Positions 10,444-22,896 of a DNA stretch of 60,000 nt are shown one piece after another. Below the pieces are notes generated by a model. That model made no database searches. It saw only the letters and a program-made list of their open reading frames with translations, and was not told where the DNA came from. How positions within the stretch are numbered: the first letter of the stretch is position 1; the number at the start of each line of letters is the position of its first letter. This stretch comes from Symsagittifera roscoffensis (Eukaryota; Xenacoelomorpha; Acoela; Convolutidae), in NCBI RefSeq assembly GCF_963678635.1, contig NC_087063.1:68490727-68550726 (forward strand). The letters are read 5' to 3'. The translations under genes and the position numbers were made by a program.

Positions 10444-10845
10444 CTGAAAGGGACAATCGATGATTAGAGTTAGACTAATTTTTGAGATCGGGTTTCAATT
10501 TTAGTTTTTGGCAACATTTTGCAAGTTTTCCATTAAAATGATTTTAAAGCACACCATTCTACGCAGCGAGTTTCTTTTAAGGAGACTAAAAAACTAGCGG
10601 AGAGAGAAAATATTGAATATCTAGACATTTAAGATTGAGATAGCGGATTGCAAGAGGTAAACCTTTTTCTTTCGCTGTGCATTTTGGAACGCCGTATCTC
10701 GAAATTTTTGTATCATGAATTTTTGTATGTTGCACAGTCCATTGAAGAAGTTTATTTCTCTGCAAGTTTTTGAATTCTTATAGCCAAAAAAAACTCAATT
10801 TGAATAAAGCTTTTTCTAAAAGCTTGTTGCATTTCCAAACTCAAC
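10444..10845 (-). other. Intron between exons C and D
   Basis: About 400 nt, AT-rich. If the alternative donor of exon C at 10860 is used the intron is 15 nt longer. No other feature seen. Confidence 0.55.
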
Positions 10846-11075
10846 ATCGGTCGTTATTACAAAATAGTGTGGCTGTCTTAGACAGTTCAGCTCCTGCAGA
10901 CACTCCTCGCCCAGTGCGTGGAAGAGATTAGTGGCTGTAGCAGTTCTGATGGTGTCGTTATTGTGTCGACCCGAGGTGAGAGAAGCACTTCTTCCGAGGA
11001 GGAGTCGGCTCTCGGCCGGGGTCATCCTCCGGCTCAACTCTCGGTGTCGACCGACATCCACGAGACCAGTTGACT
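10846..11075 (-). CDS. FN3-domain gene, exon C (unknown region)
   Basis: Acceptor tattgtttatag, phase-1 entry. Encodes about 76 residues such as RHRELSRRMTPAESRLLLGR and ECLQELNCLRQPHYF; not recognised. Two phase-0 donors fit exon D: GAT|GTTGAG (end 10846) and TTT|GTAATA (end 10861). If neither is used the frame reads a stop at 10818-10816, which could be an alternative C-terminus. Confidence 0.6.
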
Positions 11076-11334
11076 CTATAAACAATATACAACAAACAGT
11101 ACACATCAAAAATACACAATATCTTTTCGAGAAACTTTTAGAAATGTGTATGATAATTAGAATGGGCAGTTGAGGCTTCTTAACAAATAAAAGCAGTTCA
11201 ATATCTTTTTTTACAGTTCCGTTCTTCGAATAATTTTTTAAAAATAAATGACCTTTTTATTAAGCCTGATAGCAAGAGCTTTGGTCAACACAATCTTGAA
11301 AATTAACTGCGCAGTTTTACTAAATTTTGCTGAC

Positions 11335-11564
11335 CTATAAGATGTTTGTGTCTGTGGAACCTGGTAGCTGGCATCTCCAGCATCCGGTGCTGTCTCCCTC
11401 CTGCACAAGCACCTGCTCCGAACGCCACTCCAGGTGCCAATCCCTCTTCTCTTCTTCCCAGAGGATGAGAGGGTCTGGCATATCTGGGCAGTCGGATCAA
11501 AGTCTCACTCTGTTCCGAAACCAGAGAAGTCTCCCTGTCTAGTCGCTTCAAAGAGTCGCCATCT
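11335..11564 (-). CDS. FN3-domain gene, exon B (unknown region)
   Basis: Acceptor caacattttcag, donor ATAG|GTCAGC. 76 codons, Arg/Gly/Leu-rich (for example DSLKRLDRETSLVSEQSE), no known domain. It enters in phase 2 from exon A and leaves in phase 1 into exon C. Its membership of the FN3 gene rests on strand, phase and base composition. Confidence 0.6.
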
Positions 11565-11895
11565 CTGAAAATGTTGCAGTATTTTTACCACTAGTTCTAT
11601 TAAATGTCAAAATATATGTCGATAAGTATCGGTAAATTTTGTCAGAAAAATTAAGAATCCGATCAATAAAAGGGTTCTGTACGACATACGAGACAAAATT
11701 CATGCAAAATACCAGCAATGTTATTTTTGTTTTTGATCCTTCAGTTTCGGAAAAACATAAGCTTTTTTTCACAGCTTTTGTACGTTTTCCTAAAGCAAAA
11801 GCAATCAGAAAAACCCCAACTTGCGGCTTGTAGTTTTGCAGTGTGAATCTCGCCCAATCTATGGCATTTTCAACACCTTAACTCATCCCTCTTAC
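11565..11895 (-). other. Intron between exons A and B
   Basis: 331 nt, AT-rich, borders GTAAGA...TTTTCAG. Nothing else seen. Confidence 0.6.
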
Positions 11896-12150
11896 CTGAA
11901 GTGATGTGTAGTACTGTCATCGAAACTCTGCATTCGCTCTCGATGTCTCAGAACCCTCTCAATATCCCAGCCCTCCCTCGCACACACCTCATCCAACGCC
12001 TCCCCATACTCACTCCTCCTTGGGAATCGATTGCCCGTCAGGAGGTCATACTGCGGGTAGCCCCGTCGGGTAGTGGCGACTGTGTCGTCCAGAACTGGGA
12101 CTCCGACCATGCCCATCCGGTGCTCGATGTCACATTGGATTGAAGGTCGT
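11896..12150 (-). CDS. FN3-domain gene, exon A (first exon seen)
   Basis: Acceptor acttcattag at the right border and donor CTTCAG|GTAAGA at the left. 84 codons are open in the phase that joins exon B: it includes IEHRMGMVGVPVLDDTVATT and a charged helix-like stretch EALDEVCAREGWDIERVLRH. No domain recognised. The exon starts in the middle of a codon, so earlier exons lie at higher coordinates. Confidence 0.65.
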
Positions 12151-14586
12151 CTAATGAAGTTTGAAAATGGCTACTTTCTATTATTGCCAGTCGAACTTTA
12201 AAACAGTTATTCAGCAAAATAATCCCTGGAAGATAAAAAAAACATTCAGAGTATTTGGCCGCTCCACATTTTTAATTCTTTATTTCAATCTTGCGGAATA
12301 TAACTGTTCTTAATGCTCTCCAACAATTTTAGTTTTTTGTTTAAGGGCTCTTAATGAGTCTAAAAATCATATCGGATAAATTAATCCAGCCAATTTGCAG
12401 CAGAAAAAAAAGCAATGCAGCCAAATAATTTTTAAAAATCTAAAAACTAAAAGCAAAACTTTATAGTCATAATGTTTTTCCTTCTTTCTTTTTGTGAGAC
12501 CAGCACGTTAGAAACACATTTTTGACTAATTCAATGAAAACAGAAGAAAATTTGAAAACTGACAGACATTGAGCCCCGTACATCAAAGGAACAAAATTCG
12601 TACATTTTGATGCGTAATACTATAAGGTAATGCTAGTTTATGAGAGATGTAATTTTACATCATACTTTTTCGCACGGCTCATAAAAAAGCAAAAACTTTA
12701 AATTTTTTAATTGAAGCTTTGAAAAATGAGCCAATTTTAGTTGCCTTTTAAATTTTATAAAAACGTTTTTAATTTTCTTCGAAAATGAATAGGTACATAA
12801 CAAACTACGGGCAAAATTTAACATAGTAGTAACCATTATATTTTGTGTTTTCCTCAAATTTGTATTTTTAAAAACTTGAAACGTATTAAAAAGCATTAGT
12901 TCTTTTCAATTTTTTCAAATTTTAATTTTTTTCAAAATTTTATTCAATTTTTCAATATAAAAATATTTGTCGTTTTTTTGGTCTGCTAATTTGCTATCTT
13001 CATCGAAAAAAAAATTGAAAACAGCTTTTTAAAAACGTTTATGAGGAATGGTTAATAATCTGCTACACTATTTTGAACGAAAAAATAGAACTTAGGTATA
13101 ATTGAGAGTCATAGTAAAATAGGTCAACTGAAAAAGAATTTTTGAAGAAAAATTACTAGAAAAACAAAAAAAAAATTAAAAAAAAAATCGAAAAAGTTTC
13201 AAAATTTTTTTTCAAATTTTTTTGCAGAATTTGTTTGAATTTTCCAGGTTTTGATTCCCAAAATTGTGCTAAAAGCTTCAAAAACTACCTTTACTTGAGT
13301 AAATCTAAGTTTTCACGACTTGATTTAAGTTTAAATAAGCTATTGTAAGCCTACACGGTCACCTATTGTTAGCCTACCTTAGCTCGAAATTAGACCAAAA
13401 ATCAAAAGTTTCAAACTGGTTTTTCTCGAAATTATAGCACATAACGACTGAAAAGGCATTAATATGATATATCACTCCAACCAGTCCACGGTTTGTTTGT
13501 GGTACCTGATTTTGCGTGGAAAACAAAAAACTAAAACACGCAAACTAAAACCAATACAAAGTTACTAAAACTAAAACGCGCAAACTAAAACCAAAACACA
13601 TCTGAGAGCCTTATTGAAAAGGTAGCTTTTGGTTTCCTTGTGGTTCTCCTTTGGTCCATTTTTCTGGCCTTAGATTTGGCTTTTGCAATTGTCGACAGCG
13701 ACGACGCGTCTCTTCCACCTTCCGACATATTTTGTTTCCAATATCCACTCCAACTCTCTTTGTGTTTGTGTTTTTCTTCTGTTTTTTTTCTCGTGTTTTA
13801 TTTGCACTCTCTATGTGTATTTTGAAGTCAGTGTGCTTTTTGAGAACAAAACAATAGTGCAGAGTTGTCAAAATTATAACAACATTTCAAAGTGCGCTAA
13901 TTTAAGTTACATCGATCTACCAGTGCATCAGTTCAAAAGATGTTAAATACCACAAACACAATAACCTGAGATCTCAACAAATGATGTCTTTATCTGTTTG
14001 TTGTCAGAAATCTTGGATCACTGACAATAAATCGGACAGAACATCTTTAAAAAAGTATTAATGTCTTAATGCATTTTGAGATTTTCCAAAAAAAAGCTAT
14101 ATTTTTGAATCGCCTTTGAGCCTTAAGTTGTCAAATCATGAAACCAATTTTTTCAAAAAAACCTCACAGTAAAAGAATAAATAGCCTGCACTGAAATTCC
14201 ATGGATAGCATTCAATTTTATTGGATTTTTATTCTCAGTTGCAAAAAAAATCTATTATTGTACTTGAAAGATTAATTATAGTTTTATGACAAAAAAAAAA
14301 CATTTTTATTATGAGGTTTAATATCAATTAAACCAAAGTATAAAAGATTACCATTTTTTTTGAGCAGCCTGAGTTTCTAGACACGTTTCCTTTTATTAAA
14401 ACTTGCAGGTTGCTTTCGCTGAGTTGGGATTTACTTTTGTCTAAGAAAAAAATTGTTGCCTCGTGTTCTATTTCTTTTCATTACGAATAATTTATTGAAT
14501 TATGCTGAAAAATTCTTACCCACGTTCACAATTCCCTCCACCCCCATTCCCCCACCTAAATTTCCCCCAATCGCCCCACATGTACC
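12151..14586. other. Large AT-rich stretch, repeats, no firm exon
   Basis: Contains long A/T runs. At about 13080-13600 there is a copy of a dispersed repeat whose relatives lie at about 15000, 53500-54500 and 55730-56240; shared landmarks are a run like gaaaaacaaaaaaa, and later gtggtacctgattttgcgtg then aaacaaaaactaaaacac. 13560-13600 repeats actaaaacgcgcaaactaaa twice. Confidence 0.55.
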
Positions 14587-14830
14587 CTAGTCTCCTCCGT
14601 TAAGACACACATTCAACTTGAGTGGGTAGAAAGGGGGGCGAGGGGAGTATGCGGGTTGGGCTGGAGGAGGGTCTTGAGGGATAGTTGGCGGAAGGAAGAA
14701 CAATTTGGGTGGTGATGAAGGATTATACGAATGGCAACAACCCAGGAATGATCGTGGCGAATGTGGAGGGGTGGTAGGGGATGAAGTTTGGAGGGTGGAC
14801 ATAAACGGGGGAGGGGTCGGTTGACTTAAA
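14587..14830 (-). CDS. Possible proline-rich exon, unproven
   Basis: A pyrimidine-rich minus-strand frame of about 80 codons (TPPPFMSTLQTSSPTTPPHS, later PPPAQPAYSPRPPFYP) follows a possible acceptor ctgctttaag. Weak donors CTCAA|GTTGAA (phase 2, would fit exon A of the FN3 gene) or AAT|GTGTGT exist. Proline-rich linkers are common in scaffold proteins, but a strand-biased C-rich DNA tract gives the same translation. Treat as a hypothesis. Confidence 0.25.
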
Positions 14831-16530
14831 GCAGAATATCAAATTGCACACCACAATTCAGTTTAGATCTTACGCGCTTTTAAAAAAATTAATGAGCGTT
14901 AATTTTTTCTAAATGATCAAGTTAAAAAATCCATCCACTACAGTATATCCGGTTACTGTGCAACTGGCACATAATTTTCCGACCATATTATTGAAAAATT
15001 TTGAAAAAAAAAATTGTATAAAAAAATTTCATTTTTTCGTGCGTGCGTGGTTTGACAAAAAAATCTGAACAAAAGACTAGGTTTTAGGCATTTTCGATAT
15101 TCATAGTAAATTGTCATATTAGTAAACAGTTTTCTTTGAGAAAAATTGAAAAAAAAACTAAAACTTTTCAATTTTTTTTGCAGAATTTTTTTGAACTTTT
15201 GAAGATTTTAATTCCTAAAATGGCGCTAAAAATTGAATTCACTAGATTTTTCAGGGCTTGAATAAAAACATCATGGCTTTTTTTACTACTAATCTGCGAC
15301 TATCCTTCTAAATAAGCCTATCTTTCTATATCCATCTTTAATAAGAAAAAAGACAAAAAATTAAAAACTTCAAGCCGATGTTTTTCGATACTGGGATTTT
15401 TTTCGGTAATTTTTGAAACGTCGTTTGAATCAAGGCTGAAAGAGCTTTCAGATACAAACTTACAAATTTTGATGGAAACTTACAATACAACAGGAATCGG
15501 AAGAATTCGGCAAAAGAACGCATCAACAGTTGGTCACAGAAACCAAAAGCAAACGAATTTTATGTATTTAACTAAAATTAACTAAAACTGTGCTCGCATT
15601 CATTAACATTTGCCACCATTTCCAAACTGATATCAAATTCCACGGCGCATTTATATATTTTTTAGAAACATTCAAAATAAACACTTGGAAACATTACCTA
15701 CTTTTGGATTCGTTTTGAAAATTTCAACAAATTCTCAAAAGCAAACACTATTCCATAGACTTTAAAAGGCACTCGAAATATTCAAGATTATGCCTTGATA
15801 TGAGCAGTCGTGTCTTTTTTCTGACTTTTGAAGAAAGTTACGGAATATTTGTGCAGGGATGGTTTTTCTACAGACAATTTTCGACTTTTTAATTAGAAAT
15901 TTTTGAGAATTTTTTTAAAATCAGCCAGATGGTAGTGTTGTCCTGCGTTTAAATTTAAAAAAATGATTTTTCCTGCGATAATTTTTTGGGTCCATTAATG
16001 CGCGTTTTTTTCCGTGTTACTAATGGCTGAGCGGAGATTTAACCCATCAAATAAATCGTTCCAAATTGAATTCAGACAAGCTGCTTCGTCTATTTAATAC
16101 TTTGCTATTTATAAAACGGATCACTAGGACTTTGTTCAGCGTGTGAAGGATTACTTTCAAAAATCTAAAAAAAGCGGCAAACATTAACCCATAGACTTCA
16201 AAAATCAGTCGAAACATTCAAAACTTTGCCTTGATACCTCAGTCTTATTTTTGTTCCGACTTTCGAAGAAAATGAGGGAGTAACTGTGCTCCGGCTGTTT
16301 TTTTTTTCTTCAGACAACTTTCGATTTTTAACTAGGAACTTTTGACAAAATTGTGTGTCAGTTTTTTGGAGATATTTTATGATATCCGTTTTTGGCCGAC
16401 CAGCCCAAAAATTTTTCGGAAGGAGCCTTTGGCGCCAATATATACTAAATTGAAGAAGTATCAGCCTCTAGAATTTCTGGATCTGGGATAAAAACAACTT
16501 ATCTGGAATAAAAACAATTGGTTGAGTCAG
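14831..16530. repeat. Diverged dispersed repeats
   Basis: About 15640-15960 and 16150-16380 are two related copies (shared: cattcaaaa, gccttgata, agtc, cgacttt, gaagaaa, acaattttcgac). Weaker relatives occur at 16960-17050, 17500-17830, 41100-42430 and 44735-45050. About 15000-15200 resembles the repeat at 13.1 kb. No exon seen. Confidence 0.5.
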
Positions 16531-16636
16531 TCCTCCTGGACCGTCTATACAAACCCCTTCAGTTGGAGAAGTTACAACAGCAAATACTACTGGTTTAGCT
16601 AGTACTTCTACTACAATTCAAACGCCGCCTGTTAAT
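16531..16636 (+). CDS. Possible Ser/Thr-rich exon on the plus strand
   Basis: Between acceptor-like ggttgagtcag and donor AAT|GTATGT, 35 codons read PPGPSIQTPSVGEVTTANTT and continue Ser/Thr-rich to TPPVN. This is a mucin-like composition in otherwise repeat-rich DNA. It lies upstream, on the same strand, of the PAN/C-type-lectin exons and could be an extracellular linker of that gene, but its phase-0 end does not match the phase-2 entry of the PAN exon, so another exon would be needed. Confidence 0.3.
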
Positions 16637-19319
16637 GTATGTTAATATATTGACAAGTCAATCAATTAAAGGATTGCTCAAGCGACTATCTAGTGCTCCT
16701 TTTTTCCTTCTCTGCTTTATTACGATATTTATGAAGAAAATCAAAAAATCTACCCAGATCAGAAATTTAAAAAAATCTACCCAGAAATGAAAAAACACTC
16801 TCTACTCAACGCTTTGTTCCGACCAACGTTTAAGCGTGGAGTGTTTTTTTTCCGCAAAATCAGATCTCACAAAGTTACCTGGTGCAAAGTCGAGTAATAT
16901 ATCAAATTGAAGCGTTTTCAAAGAGGTTTGGAGCAGAACAATTTTTTTTGTTGGCTCTAGTGTGCAAATCGGAACATTCAGGGTTTCACACTGATGTACG
17001 AGCAGTCTTGATTGTAGTTGAAAGAGTTTGTTCAGTTAATTGAATAATGTTACGGAATGTCGCTTTTCTTATATATTAAGACTTTTATGCAACTTTTGCA
17101 AATTTTTATGTTTTGTTTCTAAACTAATATGTTTTTTGAAATTGGAAAAAAAGGAGATATTCTTAATGAACTGGGTTTGGCTTTCAATTAAATGAGATCC
17201 ATATTTATAACACAATTGCTTGAAAATTTGAAAGGAGAAGAATCAAATTCAAAATTCCACTTTTCCAAAACTAGCGAGAAAGTTTCAAGAAAGACATGTC
17301 GATCGTCAGACACAACTACAACAACACTGCTACGATCAGGGGGAATGTTTTGACTGCCTTTTAAAGACAATGGATTATTGTTCACTTTTAAAAACTTGAT
17401 TACTTTTTCAAAAAACTTAAATTTGAGAGTTTTTATCATCCCTCAACGCTACATAAAGTACAAAGTATTATATTTCAGATAGAGCATGTTATTAAATAGG
17501 CTAAATAGCATGCCTGAATTCAATTTGGAACGATTTCTAAGAATAAATAGTCAGAAAAAATAGTTTCGTCAGATTTCGTCAGCATATATAGTCACTTACG
17601 CGTTAATTGCACAAAATTTAATGCATTTAAATTTTCCAAATAGGGCAGGTTAGCAATTTTTAAACCCTGACGATATATTCCCAAAAAATTATCACAGGTG
17701 GAACAAATTTTAAGTTTGAGCTATAGAAAACAATATCTTTTAATAAAAATTCCGTCAAAAACAGCTAGTTAAAAAAAATCTAACTTTGTCAGGAGTAAAA
17801 GAAACCACACAGAGCACAAATAATAACTTCAATCTTAAGTCAGAACAAATATGTGTTGTGTGGCAGAGTGCACTTTTATGTATTAATTTTTAGCGACAAT
17901 TTTTTTGCTTGGAAATTACGATGCTTATTTCAGACTAGAGTAAACTCAAATAATTAGTATTTGAGCTAAGTTGAGAGTGAATTCAAATGATTTATTGAGA
18001 TGAGAAGTTTATTGGGGTGATAGATTTCATCGCCAGTGGGAGGTTTATTATTGGGGGCAAACCTAGATTTTGTTGCATTGTTAAGGTAATCAAAATGATT
18101 CAACCGGTTCTTATATTTTATCTCTTCCTGTAACTTAGTTCATAGGAATTGAGATCGAATGATTATTTTTCCAAGAATTGAGATCACATTTTTGAGTTGT
18201 CAGGAATTGAGAAATGACAGTTATTGCGTTGGCAGGAACTACGTTGACAGTAATTCATATCGAGCGGTTGGGGATAAGAATCAAGCAATAATTGAGATTG
18301 AAATCATTGCTGACCACATGGTAAAGAAAAGAAAGAAATTAAAACGCTACTATATATGTTACAAGAACCCACTAACAATATGCGGATTCCGCGTTAAATT
18401 GCCATTTCTGCGACAGCGCAGTTTTACTCTCCACATTTTTTAATGTTTGTGTTTGGATTCCACAATGTTTCAGATTCCTCAAATATTGTTGGGGGTTACG
18501 TAAAATCCTCTTTTTTGGAGCAATTTTGAGTGGTTCAGTGTTGTAGTTATTCGTTAATGGAACCTAAAGTAGCAAAAAAGATTGAAAAAGTAGCAATGTT
18601 GCTGTTTCCCCAACAAACTTGATTTTGACCTGCTGCGTAATCCGCTCACAATTGGTAATATGCACAATCGGTAAAATGCCTCGCAATAGGGTTTCTTTGC
18701 CGGAAATTGAACAAGTTTGAACCTGCACTCCGAGACAATTTGTGCTGTTATATCGTTTTTCTTTAAGTCAGTTTATTATATAGTAGTTGATAAAATAACA
18801 GTTTTTACGTCGCGTTATACACTAGTCAAAATATTTTCTAGACTGCCATGTTTTTTATGTTTAAATTTGAGGGAAATTTGCAGCTGCATACAAGCTGAAA
18901 CATTGTTTTTCCACTTTTCGAAGAAAGTGACTGAAAATCTCGCAATGAGGTTCCATGGATAACAATTGACTCTCATGGAATTTCACGGTCTGTCGCCATT
19001 AAAATCTTAAATAACCGACTATAAAGGATTAACACTTGATTTGAAAGCAAATGAAATAGAGATCATTTTAATCCCTCATAATCATTTGAAAGTGAATAGA
19101 TTAGATTAAAATGGATTATAAAAGAATATAATGGATCATAATAGATTTTTATGAATAAAAGCCTTGATTTTCCAAAATCTTGAAAGTAAATATTCAAAAT
19201 TTGATTGTTGCAATCAATAAATTGTGTTTTACGTTCGGCCAACGCAAAAAGCTGTATTGTTTTCCACTTTTACTTACCTTAACCATAGAAATAAGTGAAA
19301 AATACCGTAAACGCGTGCC
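16637..19319. other. AT-rich, no gene seen
   Basis: 16960-17830 has diverged copies of the dispersed repeat with landmarks tcggaacattca and gagcacaaat. 18159-18443 has an open frame without domain, splice sites or compositional support. Nothing else recognised. Confidence 0.5.
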
Positions 19320-19660
19320 CCTTCCACCACAAACCTCCACCCCCCCCCCCCCCGACACACACACACACACATACCTTTAATACCCCTGCAGAATTTTAAG
19401 CCCCCCTCTGCAGACCTTAACGCCCCCTGCAGACTTTTAGCCCCTTCCCCACACTTACGGGGCGGGGTAGGTGTGTGTGTGTGTGTGTGGAGGGGGTTAA
19501 GGTAGTTGGTAGTGGGGTGAAGGTAGTTCGGGTGGGGGTGTGTGGTGGGTGTGGTTTGTGAGGGGTTTGGGGTTAGGCGGGGGGTCTATGTGGATGGTGA
19601 GGGTAGGTCCTGTGGAGTAAGTGAGGGTGTGTTAGGTTTTAAGGAGAGGTGTTATTTAGG
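19320..19660. repeat. Strand-asymmetric C-rich then G-rich low-complexity block
   Basis: A run of 14 C (19340-19353), a CA repeat (19354-19371), then C-rich DNA to about 19450, followed by a GT repeat (about 19468-19488) and G-rich sequence to 19650 with many GGGG and GGGTGG runs. The CA and GT parts can pair as an inverted repeat; the G-rich part has enough G-runs for G-quadruplexes. It is not a TTAGGG array. Confidence 0.7.
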
Positions 19661-20785
19661 GCGCGATCAATTTGGTTGTTAAAATTGAAAAAAACTCAAA
19701 AACTAACTAAAATTGAGTAGGTTTAAAAATGGAAAAATTTGGAAATTTTTAGAGAGTGCAATCCGTTATAATTTATTAAAGAATTATTAATTTTTATTAA
19801 TTTATTCTCAAAATTTAAAAGATTGTAAGGAATTGTAATCGATTGCGTGGTCCCAAAGTGTAAATTCAATCGCTTAGAATGGCAAAAATTTCGAACACGA
19901 AAATCAATTATAATCAATTATTATCCATGAAACCTCGCAGCAGGATTTGTGCTCGCTGTGATTCCTCAAACAAACGTTGAATTTTCAAATAGCCACTTTT
20001 CACGAACGATATCTAAGAAAAATATGCCTTGAGATCAAAAGTAAAAAAAAAATTAGCATGAGAATGTATTTTTTAAAATTTATGGTGGTTTAAAAACGTC
20101 TATTTAGCCTATACTTCCAATGTTAAATAATATAAAAAATACAATGCTGCTAGACGCTAAATACATCGTTTTGTAAATTTTTTCAGTGTTTTTTTGTAAA
20201 AAAAACTATCCAGGCTTTTGCCCTAACAAAAACCGTCTTTTTTAAAAACTTTGTTGGGGATTTTTAGAAAAAATAAACATCTCTCAAGCGTTTTAAAAAA
20301 CCTTTTAGACCAATTTTAACTGGTGAATATTAGTTTTTGGCGAAAAAACTTGTACTTGGAATTGTTTTTATCATTCGGAGTTGTAATATTTAGTTCTGGG
20401 GAAAACTATCGTGCTATGATAGCGTGAGCAGTCATATAATCAGGGTCGGAAATTGCTCAAAAATCATATAAGGCAAGCTAATTAGTAATTAGATTTTTCA
20501 TTATTCAAACCAATTTCGTTATTGTATTTCAGTGTTTTAAGGGATCCTTTTTTAGGCCATTTGAACAAAAATTTAAATTCAATTTTCGGAAACAATTTTT
20601 TAATTGAAAAAGTTTAACGCGAAACTGAGGGGTTGCGAAAAAATCTATTTAGTCACTTTGGATTAGTTATTGTAATCTACAGAAGATAACTTTGAACGCA
20701 ACCAACAGATACGACGTTTTCGTTCAAGTTATGATTTCTCCGAAATTAGGCCAAGAAAACCCCCTGCTTGAAAACTGGTCATAAT
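19661..20785. other. AT-rich, no gene seen
   Basis: No exon-like or transposon-like signal found in this stretch. Confidence 0.5.
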
Positions 20786-21840
20786 CAAGCCAAAAATTGG
20801 ATTTGTTTCAGTGTGAGTAGAACTCAAACAAAGCCAATTAAAAGCCTGTCATATCCAAGAAACAAATGGGGCGGTTCAAGGATTTTCTCGAGGGGTGAAG
20901 ATTTTCAATCTTGACAAATTTCGAAAATCTTGTCAATCTTTCTTTATGTCGACCGAATTGATTTTTTGAGCTTTTTTAGGCTTTTTTGAAAAATTTTAAC
21001 CAAAAAATTTGCGTGTTTTTTGCGCGCTTCCTTCTAAATATTAGTCTATGTTGGCGCCAAAGGCGAGTTTAGAACAGTTTTAGGGTCTTTCAGCCAAAAA
21101 TGGATATCTCAAAATAGTTCAAAGGTCTATCTCCAGGTATTTAATAGTTCAAAGGTCTATCCAAATTTAGTCTATCTCCAGGTGTTTGATCCTCAATCAG
21201 AGGCGGATTTATGGATTCGACCACCTCAGCGATTCGACCCCTGCCGACCCAAAGGGTACCCTTTGGGTCGGCAGGGGGTCGAATCCCTAATTCCACCCAT
21301 GACTGGGGATCAAATACTTGGAGATAGCCTAACTTTCTACTATAAAAGTTCGCAGTATTTTATTCGCGCAACAAAAAATTGGAAATTATTGCGCGCACTT
21401 ACATCCATCTGAACTACACCCATCTGAAAACTAGCAAAATGTAATATCAAGAAAAATATATTCAAAAATTTGACTGCTCTTGTTAACAAATATTTTTGCT
21501 GTTTGAAAAGTAATTCCCAAGTTTAAATTATTATTTGTAAAATTGAGTTTTCTAAAAGCGCCAATGTAGTTCATTCGTAATTTTAGTGCGCGCAATTTTT
21601 TCAAATTTATTGCGTGAAGAAAATGATGCTAGTGTTTATCTTAAATTAAGGCGACCACCGGCTGAGATTTCGACAAACGACATTAATTTCGTTCATCTTA
21701 TGTCGTTTTTGATAGCACACAGTTTTAAAAGGTGAAATTAATGACAAAAATTGTCAACAGGTTTGTGCAAAATAAGTTAGAAAACAACAGAAACAACTTT
21801 AAAAAAAAATCAGTTATTTTAAAATTAAATTTCTTTTAGT
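20786..21840 (+). repeat. Tandem duplication, unit 1 (1,055 bp)
   Basis: Begins caagccaaaaattggatttg and is followed head-to-tail, without spacer, by a second copy at 21841. Landmarks in both: atggggcgg, gattttctcgaggggtgaag, ttggcgccaaaggcgagttt, a hairpin, ggcgaccaccggctgagatt. No coding potential seen. Confidence 0.9.
21172..21327. repeat. Long hairpin in unit 1
   Basis: Near-palindrome of about 156 nt centred on gggtaccc (21254-21261). Outer arms are ctatctcca / tggagatag-like and inner arms cctgccgacccaaaggg / ccctttgggtcggcagg. It has the form of a foldback or MITE-type element. Confidence 0.85.
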
Positions 21841-22896
21841 CAAGCCAAAAATTGGATTTGTTTAATAGTGTGTAGATATGAAACAAAGCCATTTAAAAGC
21901 CTGTCATATCCAATACACAAATGGGGCGGGTCAAGGATTTTCTCGAGGGGTGAAGATTTTCAATAAAATCTCGAAAATCTTGTCAATCTTTTTTTATGTC
22001 GACCGAATTGATTTTTTGAGCTTTTTTAGGCTTTTTTTGAAAAATTTTAACCAAAAAATTTGCGTGTTTTTTGCGCGCTTCCTACTAAATATTAGTCTAT
22101 ATTGGCGCCAAAGGCGAGTTTAGAACAGTTTTAGGGTCTTTCAGCCAAAAATGGATATCTCAAAATAGTTCAAAGGTCTATCTCCAGGTATTTAATAGTT
22201 CAAAGGTCTATCCAAATTTATTCTATCTCCAGGTGTTTGATCCTCAATCAGGGGCGGATTTATGGATTCGACCCCCTCAGCGATTCGACCCCTGCCGACC
22301 CAAAGGGTACCCTTTGGTTCGGCAGGGGGTCGAATCCCTAATTCCACCTCTGATTGGGGATCAAATACTTGGAGATAGACTAACTTTCTACAATACAAGT
22401 TCGCAGTATTTTATTCGCGCAACAAAAATTTGGAAATTATTGCGCGCACTTACATCCATCTGAACTACACCCATCTGAAAACTAGCAAAATTTAATATAA
22501 AGAAAAATATATTCAAAAGTTTGACTGCTCTTGTTAACAACTATTTCTGCGGTTTGAAAAGTAATTCCCAAGTTTAAATTATAATTTGTAAAATTGAGTT
22601 CTCTAAAATCGCCAATGTAGTTCATTCGTAATTTTAGTGCGCGCAATTTTTTCGAATTTGTTGCGTGAAGAAAATGATGCTAGTGTTTATCTTAAATTAA
22701 GGCGACCACCGGCTGAGATTTTGACAAACGACATTAATTTCGTTCATCTTATGTCGTTTTTGATAGCACACAGTTTTAAAAGGCGTAATTAATGACAAAA
22801 ATTGTCAACAAATTAATGCAAAATAAGCTAGAAAACAACAGAAACAACTTTTTTTAAAAAAAAAACAGTTAATTTAAAATTATTTTTCTTTTTTAG
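21841..22896 (+). repeat. Tandem duplication, unit 2
   Basis: Second copy of the 1,055 bp unit, differing by scattered substitutions and small indels. It ends at a T-rich run near 22896, where similarity to unit 1 stops. Confidence 0.9.
22223..22378. repeat. Long hairpin in unit 2
   Basis: Same foldback as in unit 1 at the equivalent place. Its outer arms match better (tgatcctcaatcagggg against ctgattggggatca). Confidence 0.85.

Noticed and set aside
19455-19650. Possible interstitial telomere repeat
   Set aside because: G-rich but without a regular TTAGGG or TTAGG unit.
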